From the NCBI GenBank assembly GCA_050157065.1, contig CP189573.1: a DNA stretch of 64,000 bases. One strand, 5' to 3'. Made by a program: the position numbers and the translations under genes. The DNA comes from Avipropionibacterium sp050157065. Its GTDB lineage: Bacteria > Actinomycetota > Actinomycetes > Propionibacteriales > Propionibacteriaceae. This document shows, piece by piece, positions 32,973 to 43,850 of the stretch (its first letter is position 1; each line of letters opens with the position of its first letter). Under the pieces are notes generated by a model. The model did no database searches. It was not told the DNA's origin and saw nothing but the letters and a program-made list of their open reading frames with translations.

Positions 32973-34664
32973 ATGAACACCACCCAGGTCGACACCACGT
33001 CGGCACCGGCGACCCCGCGCAAGGGCTCGAAGGGCCAGTGGAAGGTCGACGGCACCACGCCGCTCAACAGCAACGAGGAGAACAAGGCCGCCGGCAACGG
33101 CCTCGAGGTCCGGCAGCGGATCCTCGACACGTACTCCAAGGAGGGGTTCGCCTCGATCCCGAAGGACGACCTGCACGGTCGCTTCCGGTGGTACGGGCTG
33201 TACACCCAGCGTCGGCAGGGCATCGACGGGTCGCGCACCTCCAAGCTGGAGGCCGACGAGCTGTCCGACGAGTACCTGATGATGCGGATCCGGATCGACG
33301 GTGGGGCGGTCACCACCCAGGGCCTGCGGGTGATCGGGCAGATCTCGCAGGACTTCGCCCGCGGCACCGCCGACATCTCCGACCGGCAGAACATCCAGCT
33401 GCACTGGGTCGACATCGTCGACGTGCCCGAGATCTGGCGGCGGCTCGAAGAGGTCGGGCTGCACAGCACCGAGGCGTGCGGTGACACCCCGCGGGTGTTC
33501 CTCGGCAGCCCGGTCGCCGGTATCGCTGCCGACGAGATCATCGACTGCACCCCTGCGCTGCAGGCGATCCGGAGCCGGTTCATCGGCGACCCCGAGTTCA
33601 GCAACCTGCCCCGCAAGTACAAGACCGCGCTCACCGGGCACCCCAGCCTCGACGTGGTCCACGAGATCAACGACTTCTCGCTGGTCGGCGTGGTGCACCC
33701 CGAGCTCGGGCCCGGCTACGACCTGTGGGTCGGCGGTGCGTTGTCGACCACGCCGCGGCTGGCCGAGCGGCTCGGCGTCTTCGTCACCGAGGACCGGGCC
33801 GCCGAGGTGTGGGCCGGGGTCACCGGCATCTTCCGCGACTACGGCTACCGCAAGCAGCGCACCAAGGCGCGGCTGAAGTTCCTGCTCGCCGACTGGGGGG
33901 TGGAGAAGTTCCGCGAGGTGCTGGAGACCGAATACCTCGACAGTCCGCTGCCGGACGGTCCGCCGCCGCCCCCGGCGACCGGCTCGGCCGACCACGTCGG
34001 CATCCACGAGCAGAAGGACGGCAAGCTGTACGTCGGGGTCGCCCCGACCGTCGGCCGGGTCAACGGCGAGACGTTGCTGAAGGTCGCCGACGCGGCTGAG
34101 GCGGCCGGGTCGGGCCGGATCCGCTTCACCCCGCACCAGAAGCTGCTGGTGCTCGACGTCGACCCGGACAAGGTCGACACCTTGGTCGCCGAGCTCGACG
34201 CGTTGGGGCTGCCGGCCAACCCGAGCCCGTTCCGCCGCAGCACCATCGCCTGCACCGGTATCGAGTACTGCAAGCTGGCGTTCGTCGAGACCAAGGAGAC
34301 CGCCGCGTCGGCGATCGCCGAGTTGGAGAAGCGGCTCGCCGGGATCGAGATCAACCCGCCGATCACGTTGAACGTCAACGGCTGCCAGAACTCCTGCGCC
34401 CGGATCCAGACCGCCGACATCGGCCTGAAGGGGCAGCTGCTCGGGGGCGATGAGTTCGGCTTCCAGGTGCACCTCGGCGGTGGCCTCGCCTCCTCCGATC
34501 GTGCCGAGCCGGGCCTGGGCCGTACGGTCCGAGGCCTCAAGGTCCTCGCGGACGAGCTGCCCGACTACGTCGAGCGCGTGGTCCGTCGGTTCCTCGCCGA
34601 GCGTGAGGGCGACGAGACCTTCGCCACCTGGGTGCACCGCAGCGACGACGAGGCACTCCGATGA
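32973..34664 (+). CDS. sir: Ferredoxin-type assimilatory sulfite reductase
   Basis: 563 residues. Reduces sulfite to sulfide with six electrons using siroheme coupled to a [4Fe-4S] cluster. Ligand motifs are ACTGIEYCKLAF (Cys427, Cys433) and NVNGCQNSCAR (Cys471, Cys475). The siroheme/substrate region includes RRQG, SDRQNIQLHW and EACGDTPR. Resembles M. tuberculosis NirA. First full gene of the operon; siroheme for it is made by the cysG product four genes downstream. ATG 32973 has GAGG about 13 nt upstream. Stop overlaps cysH (ATGA). Confidence 0.96.
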   Translation: MNTTQVDTTSAPATPRKGSKGQWKVDGTTPLNSNEENKAAGNGLEVRQRILDTYSKEGFASIPKDDLHGRFRWYGLYTQRRQGIDGSRTSKLEADELSDEYLMMRIRIDGGAVTTQGLRVIGQISQDFARGTADISDRQNIQLHWVDIVDVPEIWRRLEEVGLHSTEACGDTPRVFLGSPVAGIAADEIIDCTPALQAIRSRFIGDPEFSNLPRKYKTALTGHPSLDVVHEINDFSLVGVVHPELGPGYDLWVGGALSTTPRLAERLGVFVTEDRAAEVWAGVTGIFRDYGYRKQRTKARLKFLLADWGVEKFREVLETEYLDSPLPDGPPPPPATGSADHVGIHEQKDGKLYVGVAPTVGRVNGETLLKVADAAEAAGSGRIRFTPHQKLLVLDVDPDKVDTLVAELDALGLPANPSPFRRSTIACTGIEYCKLAFVETKETAASAIAELEKRLAGIEINPPITLNVNGCQNSCARIQTADIGLKGQLLGGDEFGFQVHLGGGLASSDRAEPGLGRTVRGLKVLADELPDYVERVVRRFLAEREGDETFATWVHRSDDEALR

Positions 34665-35395
34665 CCGGCGCGGGTGTCGTGACCGGCCGACGTGACCGGG
34701 CCGAGCTGAAGGCACTGGTGGCCGAGGCGAACGAGCGGTTCGCCGACCTCACCGCACCCGAGGACGCGGCCGCCGTGCTGGCGTGGGCGTCGACCGAGTT
34801 CGGAGACCGGTTGGCGGTGGCCTGCTCGATGGCCGCCGACACCGTGGTCGTCGACCTGGTCGCCAAGGCACACCCCGGGGTGGACGTGCTGTTCCTGGAG
34901 ACCGGCTACCACTTCGCCGACACCTTGGGGACCAAGGCCGAGCTCGCGTTCGCGCTGGACGTCAACGTGGTCGACGTGATGCCGAAGCTGACCGTCGCCG
35001 AACAGGACGAGAAGTACGGTCGCGACCTGTTCGCCCGTGACCCGGCTGCCTGTTGTGCGATGCGCAAGGTCGAACCGCTGGCCGAGCAGCTCGCCGGCTA
35101 CGACGCCTGGGTGACCGGCGTCCGCCGCGAGGACAGCCCGCTGCGGGCCGACACGCCACTGATCGACTGGGACGAGCGCCATCAACTGGTGAAGCTCAAC
35201 CCGGTCGCCGCGTGGACCTTCGACCAGGTCCTCGCCCACGCCGAGGAACATGCGGTCCCGATCAACCCGCTGCTCGCCGACGGCTACCCCTCCATCGGGT
35301 GCGAACCGTGCACCAAGCGGGTCGCCCCCGGCGAAGACCCCCGAGCCGGCCGCTGGGCCGGTCTCACCAAGACCGAATGTGGGATCCACACATGA
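34661..35395 (+). CDS. cysH: Adenylylsulfate (APS) reductase, [4Fe-4S] type
   Basis: 244 residues. Reduces APS to sulfite with thioredoxin. The Cys pair Cys131-Cys132 (ACCAMRKVEPL) and the CEPC motif (Cys214, Cys217) bind the [4Fe-4S] cluster and mark an APS rather than PAPS reductase; the catalytic Cys241 is in TECGIHT at the C terminus. No APS kinase (cysC) is in the operon, which agrees with direct APS use. Overlaps both neighbours by ATGA. Confidence 0.95.
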   Translation: MTGAGVVTGRRDRAELKALVAEANERFADLTAPEDAAAVLAWASTEFGDRLAVACSMAADTVVVDLVAKAHPGVDVLFLETGYHFADTLGTKAELAFALDVNVVDVMPKLTVAEQDEKYGRDLFARDPAACCAMRKVEPLAEQLAGYDAWVTGVRREDSPLRADTPLIDWDERHQLVKLNPVAAWTFDQVLAHAEEHAVPINPLLADGYPSIGCEPCTKRVAPGEDPRAGRWAGLTKTECGIHT

Positions 35396-36344
35396 CGATC
35401 ACGACTTCTGACACACCCGTGACCACCGAGGCGGGCGTACCCGAGCACCTGGCGCAGGTCGACCAGCTCGCGTTGCTGGAGAGCGAGGCGATCCACATCC
35501 TCCGCGAGGTGGTGGGGGAGCTGGAGCGTCCGGTGATGCTGTTCTCCGGCGGCAAGGACTCGGTGGTGATGCTGCACCTGGCGGCGAAGGCGTTCTGGCC
35601 GGGCCCGATCCCGTTCCCGGCACTGCACGTCGACACCGGGCACAACTTCCCCGAGGTGCTCGACTTCCGCGACCGTACGGTCGAGCGGCTGGGCGTACGG
35701 CTCGAGGTCGCGTCGGTGCAGGACTACCTCGACGACGGTCGGCTGCAGGAACGACCCGACGGCACCCGCAACCCGCTGCAGACGCTGCCGTTGCTGGACG
35801 CGATCACCGGTGGTCGGTACGACGCGGTGTTCGGTGGTGCCCGCCGGGACGAGGAGAAGGCCCGCGCCAAGGAACGCGTGGTGAGCCTGCGCGACGAGTT
35901 CGGGGCGTGGGACCCGCGCAACCAGCGGCCGGAGCTGTGGAACATCTACAACCCGCGGCACCGTCCGGGCGAGCACGTCCGGGTGTTCCCGCTGAGCAAC
36001 TGGACCGAGCTGGACGTGTGGCGCTACATCGAGCGGGAGCAGATCGAGCTGCCGCCGCTGTACTTCGCCCACGAGCGCGAGGTGTTCTCCCGGGACGGCA
36101 TGTTGCTGGCGGTCGGGCCGTACAGCCAGCCTTCCCCGACCGACCAGGTCACCCGTCGCCGGGTGCGCTATCGCACCGTCGGCGACATGTCGTGCACCGG
36201 TGCGGTGTCCTCCGACGCCGCCACGCTCGCCGACATCATCACCGAGGTCGCCGCGACGACCATCACCGAACGGGGCGCGACCCGCGCCGACGACCGGATC
36301 AGTGAGGCCGCCATGGAGGACCGCAAGAAGGAAGGCTACTTCTG

Positions 36345-36345
<1 letters not shown>
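35392..36345 (+). CDS. cysD: Sulfate adenylyltransferase subunit 2
   Basis: 317 residues, PP-loop ATPase. SGGKDSVVMLHLA is the pyrophosphate loop; HVDTGHNFPEVL, GGARRDEEKARAKE and the C-terminal DRISEAAMEDRKKEGYF are family signatures. With CysN it forms APS from sulfate and ATP, driven by GTP. Start overlaps the cysH stop (ATGA), and its stop overlaps cysN (TGATG). Confidence 0.97.
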
Positions 36346-37666
<1,321 letters not shown>

Positions 37667-37667
<1 letters not shown>

Positions 37668-38938
37668 TGTCACTGTTGTTGTCCCTCGACCTGCGTGACC
37701 GCGACGTGCTCGTGGTCGGCGGTGGGGCGGTGTCGGCCCGTCGTACCCGCGACCTGGTGGCCGCCGGGGCCCGGATCCGGCTCGTCAGCCCCGAGCTCTG
37801 CCCCGACCTGGCCGAACTGGTCGGCACCCACCCGATCACCTGGCACCCGCGGGGCTGGCGGCCCAGTGACATCGACGGGATGTGGCTGGTGCACACCGCG
37901 ACCGGGGTGCCCGAGGTCGACGCCGCGGTGGCCGCGGCCTGTGAGGCCAACCGGACCTGGTTCGTCGACGCGACCGACCGCACCCGCAGTGCGGCCGCCG
38001 TCCCGGCCCGGGTCACCACGACGACACCGGACGGTACGGTCACCGTCGGCGTCCACACCGGGGGCGACCCGCGGCGGGCCCGGCACATCGCGACCGCCCT
38101 GTCGGACCAGCTCGAACAGGGTGCGGTCGACCTACGTCGCCACCGTCCCCGTGAGGGAGCCGGCTGGGTGGCCCTGGTGGGCGGCGGACCGGGCGACGAC
38201 GGGCTGTTGACCGCCCGGGCACGGGTGCTGCTGCGGTCGGCCGACGTGGTCGTGATCGACCGGCTCGCACCGCGCAACATCGTGGCGACGCTGCCCGCCG
38301 ACGTCGAGGTGATCGACGTCGGCAAGTCGCCGGGCCGTCACCCCGTTCCGCAGTCACGGATCAACGAGATCCTGGTGGCGCACGCTTCCGCCGGGCGAGG
38401 TGTCGTCCGGCTCAAGGGCGGGGACCCGTACGTGCTGGGTCGCGGCGGTGAGGAACGGCTGGCCTGCGAGGCGGCCGGCGTTCCGGTCGAGGTGGTGCCG
38501 GGCATCAGCAGTGCCATCGCGGTGCCGGCCGCGGCCGGGATCCCGGTGACCCACCGGGGTGTGGCGACCGGGTTCACCGTCGTCACCGGCCACACCGACC
38601 TGCCCCAGGTGCCCGGTGGCGGCGACCACACGCTGGTCGTGCTGATGGGGGTGTCGACCTTGCCGCGGACGGTGCAGTTGCTGCTCGAGCGTGGCGTCCG
38701 GCCCGACACCCCGGTCGGGGTCGTCGAGAACGGGTGCACCCCACAGCAGCGGGTGGTCGTCGGTGAGCTCACCGAGCTGGTGGACCTGTGCCACCGGGCC
38801 GAGATCGGCTCCCCGGCCGTGGTCGTGATCGGCGACGTGGTCCGGCTGGCCCCGGCCTGGGGTGAGGCCCGTCGGACGCCGGAGCTGCTGTCGGGGTCAG
38901 ACCCGAGCGCCGTCGTCGTCGGACTCGTCGCGTCCTGA
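37667..38938 (+). CDS. cysG: Siroheme synthase: precorrin-2 dehydrogenase / uroporphyrinogen-III methyltransferase
   Basis: 423 residues. Residues 1-165 are the NAD-dependent dehydrogenase/ferrochelatase part (VLVVGGGAVSARRTRDLV, then VDATDRTRSAAAVPARVT); 165-423 are the SAM-dependent methyltransferase (VALVGGGPGDDGLLTARA, VRLKGGDPYVLGRGGEE, VVPGISSAIAVPAAAGIPVT). It makes siroheme for the Sir enzyme of the same operon. Start overlaps the cysN stop. The 3' end overlaps the convergent gene at 38897 by 42 bp. Confidence 0.95.
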
Positions 38939-39439
38939 CGGCAGCTGGCTGAACAGCCACAGCATTCCGCCGGCGAAGCCGATCAGGGCGGTCCATCCTG
39001 CCCAGCCGGGTAGTCGCACACCGGCGAGCAGGAGCACCGTCACCGCGACCCCGAACATCATGCCCAGTAGGGCAATCAGTGTCGTCAGCGAGGGCCGCCA
39101 CGGGGGCAACGGGGTGCTGGGCAGCGGTTCGTCGGGCAGCTCGTCGTCATCGGGTGGGCTGTAGAAGCGCCAGTCGGTGGCGAGGTCGTCGTCGGTGTCG
39201 TGATCGTCGGTGTCGTGATCGGCGGTGTCGTGGTGGTCGGTGTCGTCGTGGTCGGCCCCGGTGGTGACCTCGGGTGGGGCGCCGTGGCGCGACGATGCGG
39301 TGGCCGGATCATCGTGTCGGGGCAGGTCGATCGATGCCGCGTCCCACAGGCGTTCGGCCGAGTCGGCCGACCTCAGGCGTGACACGATCTCCGCGAAGGC
39401 GGCGTCGACCTCGGCGTCGTCGGGCTCTCGCTCGGCCAT
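38897..39439 (-). CDS. Hypothetical protein with Asp/His-rich repeat and two membrane helices
   Basis: 180 residues. An acidic helical N terminus (about 1-45), a stretch of Asp/His/Thr repeats (about 62-86, periodic DHDTD), then Pro/Asp-rich sequence and two hydrophobic helices (about 117-138 and 146-163). The Asp/His stretch could bind divalent metals. It starts 2 bp after the hydrolase stop and is co-transcribed with it. No known family. Confidence 0.65.
   Translation of the reverse strand: MAEREPDDAEVDAAFAEIVSRLRSADSAERLWDAASIDLPRHDDPATASSRHGAPPEVTTGADHDDTDHHDTADHDTDDHDTDDDLATDWRFYSPPDDDELPDEPLPSTPLPPWRPSLTTLIALLGMMFGVAVTVLLLAGVRLPGWAGWTALIGFAGGMLWLFSQLPSGRDESDDDGARV
39184..39254. repeat. 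15-bp tandem repeat, about 4.5 copies
   Basis: Units begin at 39184, 39199, 39214, 39229 and (partial) 39244, close to GTGATCGTCGGTGTC. They encode the Asp/His/Thr repeat of the 38897-39439 protein; the 15-bp period keeps the frame. Confidence 0.8.
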
Positions 39440-39441
39440 GA

Positions 39442-40254
39442 TCAGCTCGATCCGTCGGAGAGGCCGGTGAAGAACTCGGTGGATTCGGCGAAGATGTCGT
39501 CGGCCTCGAAGTCCAGTGTGGCAACGTGGAAGCTGCGATGCAACAGCCGTTCGGTGACATCGACCGCGGAGACGCGTTGCATGATCAACTCCACCGACGA
39601 GGGATCCACCACGTGGTCGGTGACGGAACGGAAGATGAGCAGCGGGCAGCGCACCTGGTCCAGATCGTCGCGTACCGTCCGCCACAACTTCATCAACGAG
39701 GCCGTGGCCCGCAGCGGGGTCCGTGCGTAGGCGCCCTCGCGGAGGCCTGGTTTGGCGATGTCGCCGCCGATCGCCTTCACCGACGGCACCAGGTACTGCA
39801 GCAGCGGAACCGCCAGCATCGCCGGATCCCGACTGCCGACCGACGGGTTGACCAACGCCAGCCCGGACACGATGTCGGGGTGCTGCTGGGCCAGCCGCAG
39901 GGCCAGTGAACCGCCCATCGACAGGGCACCCACCGCGACCGTGCCGTACTGCTGGGCCAACTCCACCAGGGCCGCCTCGACGGCGTCGTACCAGTCGGTC
40001 CAGCTGGTCCGGTTCAACTCCTGCCAGGTGGTGCCGTGGCCCGGCAGCCGGGGCAGCTCCACGGCGAACCCCGCCGCGGCCAGGTGCTCGGCCCAGGGAC
40101 GCATCGACACCGGTGACCCGGTGAAGCCGTGGCACAGCAGGACAGCGCCCGTCGCCGTACCCTCCGGCCTGGCCGACCAGGCCTCGTAGCCGGGCTGCAC
40201 CCGGGCCGGTCCGCCCGTCACCACGCCGTCAACCATGCTGTTCACGCCGTCCAT
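39442..40254 (-). CDS. Alpha/beta hydrolase, carboxylesterase/monoacylglycerol lipase type
   Basis: 270 residues. VLLCHGFTGSPVSMRPWAE oxyanion loop, ELPRLPGHGT, nucleophile elbow GALSMGGSLAL (Ser), Asp in RSVTDHVVD and His in HRSFHVATLD: the complete triad of the Est30/bMGL group. Intracellular, probably releasing fatty acids from mono- or short-chain esters. It is divergent from the PlsC genes, so a link to lipid turnover is plausible. Confidence 0.9.
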   Translation of the reverse strand: MDGVNSMVDGVVTGGPARVQPGYEAWSARPEGTATGAVLLCHGFTGSPVSMRPWAEHLAAAGFAVELPRLPGHGTTWQELNRTSWTDWYDAVEAALVELAQQYGTVAVGALSMGGSLALRLAQQHPDIVSGLALVNPSVGSRDPAMLAVPLLQYLVPSVKAIGGDIAKPGLREGAYARTPLRATASLMKLWRTVRDDLDQVRCPLLIFRSVTDHVVDPSSVELIMQRVSAVDVTERLLHRSFHVATLDFEADDIFAESTEFFTGLSDGSS

Positions 40255-40328
40255 GCTATTGCGGTTGTCGCCACACCGAAGGACAGGCCGTAAGGTGCTG
40301 CTGTCACCCCAACCTGGAAGGGCTCACC

Positions 40329-41174
40329 GTGCGGCTGTACCGCTTTCTCCGGGACGTGTTCGTGCGCCCGTGGCTGGTGCTCATGTGCCGTCCGACCGTC
40401 GTCGGGCAGGAACGGGTCCCGACGGAGGGCCCGTTGCTGCTTGCGGCCAACCACAGTTCGTGGGGTGAGACGGTCCTGTTGCCGGCCATGACTAACCGGG
40501 TCCTGACCTTCGCCGCCAAGCAGGAACTGTTCACCGCGCGCGGGCCGATGCGGCTGGTCGGGATGTTCCTGCGGGCCGTCGGCATCCGGCCGATGGACCG
40601 GTCCGGCGGTCGAGCGTCGGCCTCGTCGATGTCGGCGGTCCTGGAGCCGCTGCTCGAAGGTGGTGCGATCGCCCTGTTCCCCGAGGGGACCCGCGCCCCC
40701 GACGATCGGCTGTACAAGGGGAAGACGGGGGTGGCGCGGCTCGCGCTCGGCTCCGGTGCCCCGGTCGTTCCGGTGGGACTGCTGAACACCAGGCCGGTCC
40801 GCCGACGGTTCCCGCCGATCACGATGATGTGGAAGCCGGTCATCATTTTCGGCGAACCGCTCGACTTCTCCGAATGGGCCGGCGGTGAGGACGACCGTGC
40901 GGTGCTGCGCCACGTGACCGATTCGGTGATGGGCGCGATCCAGGAACTGACCGGTCAGACCTACGTCGACGTGTACGCCGCGAGCCTGAAGTCGGCCCGG
41001 GAAGAGGGCCGCGAGCTGGTCGCCAAGGAGTTGCCACATCCCGGCTACGGCAGCCCGCTGCCACAGCATCCGGCCGAGCGGGCCGCAGCCAAGGCCCGCA
41101 AGGCGGCCGAAGCCGCGGAAGCCGCGGAAGCCACAGCCCCGGTGCCCGAGTCGGCCGGGGACGTGCAGCCATGA
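40329..41174 (+). CDS. plsC: 1-acyl-sn-glycerol-3-phosphate acyltransferase (PlsC family), HX4E variant
   Basis: 281 residues. Motif I reads NHSSWGE (His42...Glu47), so the usual HX4D aspartate is replaced by Glu; motif III FPEGTR is intact at 117-122 and PVVPVGLL follows. The C terminus is an Ala/Lys-rich tail. GTG 40329 is preceded by GGAAGGG, and a TAAGGT box at 40291-40296 may be the -10. First of four genes joined by ATGA/GTGA overlaps (two PlsC, kinase, regulator). Whether the Glu variant is active as an LPA acyltransferase is unknown. Confidence 0.85.
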   Translation: MRLYRFLRDVFVRPWLVLMCRPTVVGQERVPTEGPLLLAANHSSWGETVLLPAMTNRVLTFAAKQELFTARGPMRLVGMFLRAVGIRPMDRSGGRASASSMSAVLEPLLEGGAIALFPEGTRAPDDRLYKGKTGVARLALGSGAPVVPVGLLNTRPVRRRFPPITMMWKPVIIFGEPLDFSEWAGGEDDRAVLRHVTDSVMGAIQELTGQTYVDVYAASLKSAREEGRELVAKELPHPGYGSPLPQHPAERAAAKARKAAEAAEAAEATAPVPESAGDVQP

Positions 41175-42034
41175 GCGAGGACCGGCTGATCTCGCTCGAC
41201 CCGGAGTCTGGTCGGGTCGACGCGGACGCGGGTGGCGGCGGCAAGGGCCTGTACTGGGTGCTGCGCAACGTCGTGCTCGGGCCGGTCCTACGACGGCTGT
41301 TCCGGCCGATCGAGGAGGGGGTGGCCAACGTACCCGTCGACGGCCCCGCGATCCTGGCCGCCAACCACCTGTCGTTCGCCGACTGGATCTTCATGCCGTT
41401 GGCGCTGAACCGTCGCGTCACCTTCGTCGCCAAGGCCGACTACTTCACCGGATCGGGGGTGAAGGGGTTCTTCCAGCGAGGCTTCTTCGCCGGCACCGGT
41501 CAGGTCCCGATCGACCGCTCCGGCGGCCAGGCCAGCGAGGGAGCGCTGCGGTCGGGGATGAAGATCTTGGAGAGTGGTGAACTGTTCGGCATCTTTCCCG
41601 AAGGCACCCGGAGCCACGACGGCCGGCTGTACAAGGGCCGCACCGGCGTGGCCCGGCTGGCACTGCAGGCGCAGGTGCCGGTGATCCCGGTCGCGCTGGT
41701 CGGCACCGACCAGATCGCCCCGCCGGGGCGGATGCTGCGCAAGATCATGTCGCCGACGGTGCGGTTCGGCGAGCCGCTCGACTTCAGCCGGTACAAGGGG
41801 ATGGACGGGGACCGGTTGATCCTGCGGTCGGTGACCGACGAGATCATGTACGCCATCATGGAGATGTCGGGCCAGACCTACGTGGACGAGTACGCCCCGT
41901 CGGCGAAGGAGCAGGCCCGGGCCGAGCAGTTGCAGGCGATCCAGGGGTGGATCGACGCGCGCCGGCCCGGTCGCAAGGAGGAGGCGGCCGAGGAGCCGGA
42001 CGGTTCGGGGGACGGCGAGGGCGGTCGGTCGTGA
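41171..42034 (+). CDS. plsC: 1-acyl-sn-glycerol-3-phosphate acyltransferase (PlsC family)
   Basis: 287 residues. Motif I NHLSFAD has the normal HX4D (His66, Asp71); GQVPIDRSGG and FPEGTRSHDGRLYKG are further motifs. Acyl-CoA-dependent transfer to lysophosphatidic acid, giving phosphatidic acid. Paralogue of the preceding gene; together they resemble the Rv2182c-type acyltransferase near mycobacterial aroG. Stop overlaps the histidine kinase start (GTGA). Confidence 0.9.
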   Translation: MSEDRLISLDPESGRVDADAGGGGKGLYWVLRNVVLGPVLRRLFRPIEEGVANVPVDGPAILAANHLSFADWIFMPLALNRRVTFVAKADYFTGSGVKGFFQRGFFAGTGQVPIDRSGGQASEGALRSGMKILESGELFGIFPEGTRSHDGRLYKGRTGVARLALQAQVPVIPVALVGTDQIAPPGRMLRKIMSPTVRFGEPLDFSRYKGMDGDRLILRSVTDEIMYAIMEMSGQTYVDEYAPSAKEQARAEQLQAIQGWIDARRPGRKEEAAEEPDGSGDGEGGRS

Positions 42035-43158
42035 TCGACCTGCACGTCCCGCTGTTCCGCGCCCACGTCCTGGTGCGGGTCGTGCTGCTGCTGCTGGCGA
42101 TCGTGATCAACCTGCTGCGGCTGGACGAGGCGGCCCGTCCGGTGCTGTTGCTGCTGAGCTGTGTGGTGATGATCGTGGTCACCGTGGGTGCCGGTTACAT
42201 GTACATCGCGGAGCGGCGCCGTCACACCTGGGTGTTCGTCGCCGATGTCGCGATCACCGTGGTGCTCGTGCTCGCCAGCCCGTACGTGCTGGGCTCCGAC
42301 CCGGGTGGGACCTCGATCGGATCGATGGTCCCGTACTGGGCGGGCGCGGCCCCGCTGGCGGTGGCGTTGTGGCGTGGCTGGCTGCCGTCGGCGCTGGTCG
42401 CCCTTGCGGTCGCGGCGGCCGACCTGGTCGTGGCGCCGGTGATCGACCCCCGCGCCATCAGCGAACAGGTGGTGATGTTGCTGGCCTGCCTGAGTGTCGG
42501 CTACTTCACCTCCCAGCTGCGCGTGACCAGCCATGAGCGTGAACAGATGTACGCCGTCGCGGCCGGCATGGCCGAACGCCAGCGGCTGGCACGAATCGTG
42601 CACGACGGTGTGCTGCAGGTGCTGGCGATGGTCGAGCGGGAGGGCCGGGCCCTCGGACCCCGCGGCATGCGGTTGGCCCGGGCCGCCCACCAACAGGAGG
42701 GGCAACTCCGGGCGCTGCTGCAGGACACCGACATCGACGTCGCCGAGGCCGACACACTCGACGCCACCCACGCCAACCTGGCGGTGATCCTCGATCGCCA
42801 CGCGATGCACGGCGTCACCATCTCGACTCCCGCCGGCAACGTGCTGGTCGAGGCGAGCCGCGCCCACGAGATCGACGCGGCGATCGCCGAGGCGCTGTCG
42901 AACGTCGCCAAGCATGCCGGACCCGAGGCGCAGGCTTGGGTGCTGCTGGAGCGTGACGACGACGAGTTGATCATCAGCATCCGCGACAACGGCGTGGGCG
43001 GGAACCCGGCCGACTTCGAGGCGGCCGGCGACCGTGGCCGGATGGGCATGCGACACTCGATCCACGGACGGTTGGCCGACATCGGCGGGACGGCCACCCT
43101 GCGGACGGCCCCCGGCCAGGGGACCGAATGGGAGTTCAGGATTCCGGTGGGGACATGA
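42031..43158 (+). CDS. Membrane sensor histidine kinase (MacS/NarL-type partner)
   Basis: 375 residues. Five or so membrane helices in the first 160 residues with little extracellular sequence, then the HisKA_3 box RLARIVHDGVLQVLAM (His191) and an HATPase domain (EALSNVAKHAG N-box, IRDNGVGGN G1, GRMGMRHSIHGRL G2). Sensing is probably within or at the membrane. It is coupled by GTGA to plsC upstream and by ATGA to the LuxR regulator downstream, so it may monitor membrane lipid state; that is inference. Confidence 0.9.
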   Translation: MIDLHVPLFRAHVLVRVVLLLLAIVINLLRLDEAARPVLLLLSCVVMIVVTVGAGYMYIAERRRHTWVFVADVAITVVLVLASPYVLGSDPGGTSIGSMVPYWAGAAPLAVALWRGWLPSALVALAVAAADLVVAPVIDPRAISEQVVMLLACLSVGYFTSQLRVTSHEREQMYAVAAGMAERQRLARIVHDGVLQVLAMVEREGRALGPRGMRLARAAHQQEGQLRALLQDTDIDVAEADTLDATHANLAVILDRHAMHGVTISTPAGNVLVEASRAHEIDAAIAEALSNVAKHAGPEAQAWVLLERDDDELIISIRDNGVGGNPADFEAAGDRGRMGMRHSIHGRLADIGGTATLRTAPGQGTEWEFRIPVGT

Positions 43159-43850
43159 GTGACGGTTACGAGAACGAGGACATCCGGCGTCGCCTGATGC
43201 TGGTCGACGACCACCCCATGTGGTTGGAGGCCCTCAGCGGTGACCTGGAGGACGACGGCTTCGAGATCGTCGCCACGGCCACCACCGGCGACGAGGCGCT
43301 CAAGCGTGCTCGGGCAACGCGCCCCGAGGTGCTGCTGATGGACCTGCAGATCCCGGACCCGGACGGTGCCACCTGCACCGAGATCCTGCTCGATGAGTTC
43401 CCCGAGATGCTGGTGCTGGTGATCTCCGCCAGCGGTGAGCGGGACGACGTACTGCGGGCGGTCAAGGCGGGTGCCAAGGGATACATGGTGAAGTCGGCCT
43501 CGCCGGACGAGCTGCTGGACGGGGTCCGGCGGACCGCTGCTGGCGACGCCGTGTTCACCCCCGGGCTTGCCGGCATGGTGCTGGGCGAGTTCCGGCGGAT
43601 GGTGACCCGCGCCGAAGCGCACAACGACACCGGCCCTGCGCTGACCACCCGGGAGATCGAGGTGCTGCGGCAGGTCGCCAAGGGGCTGGCCTACCGGGAG
43701 ATCGCCGAACGGCTCTTCGTGTCCCACCGGACCGTGCAGAACCACGTGCAGAACGTGCTGCGCAAACTGCAGCTGCACAACCGTGTCGAGTTGGCGCTGT
43801 ACGCGATCGAGCAGGGCTACCACGACGGGGAACCGCCGACCGTGATCTGA
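43155..43850 (+). CDS. LuxR/NarL-family response regulator
   Basis: 231 residues. Receiver with DDHPMW acidic pair, phosphoacceptor Asp in VLLMDLQIP, Lys in YMVKSASPDE; C-terminal GerE-type HTH (LTTREIEVLRQVAKGLAYRE, then IAERLFVSHRTVQNHVQNVLRKL). Cognate partner of the preceding kinase. Its stop is immediately followed by the stop of the convergent HNH gene. Confidence 0.95.
   Translation: MSDGYENEDIRRRLMLVDDHPMWLEALSGDLEDDGFEIVATATTGDEALKRARATRPEVLLMDLQIPDPDGATCTEILLDEFPEMLVLVISASGERDDVLRAVKAGAKGYMVKSASPDELLDGVRRTAAGDAVFTPGLAGMVLGEFRRMVTRAEAHNDTGPALTTREIEVLRQVAKGLAYREIAERLFVSHRTVQNHVQNVLRKLQLHNRVELALYAIEQGYHDGEPPTVI

Noticed and set aside
32345..33670. 441-codon minus-strand ORF over the leader peptide and sir
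   Set aside because: Antisense of sir and the SRPBCC gene; Ser/Arg/Pro-rich with no domain.
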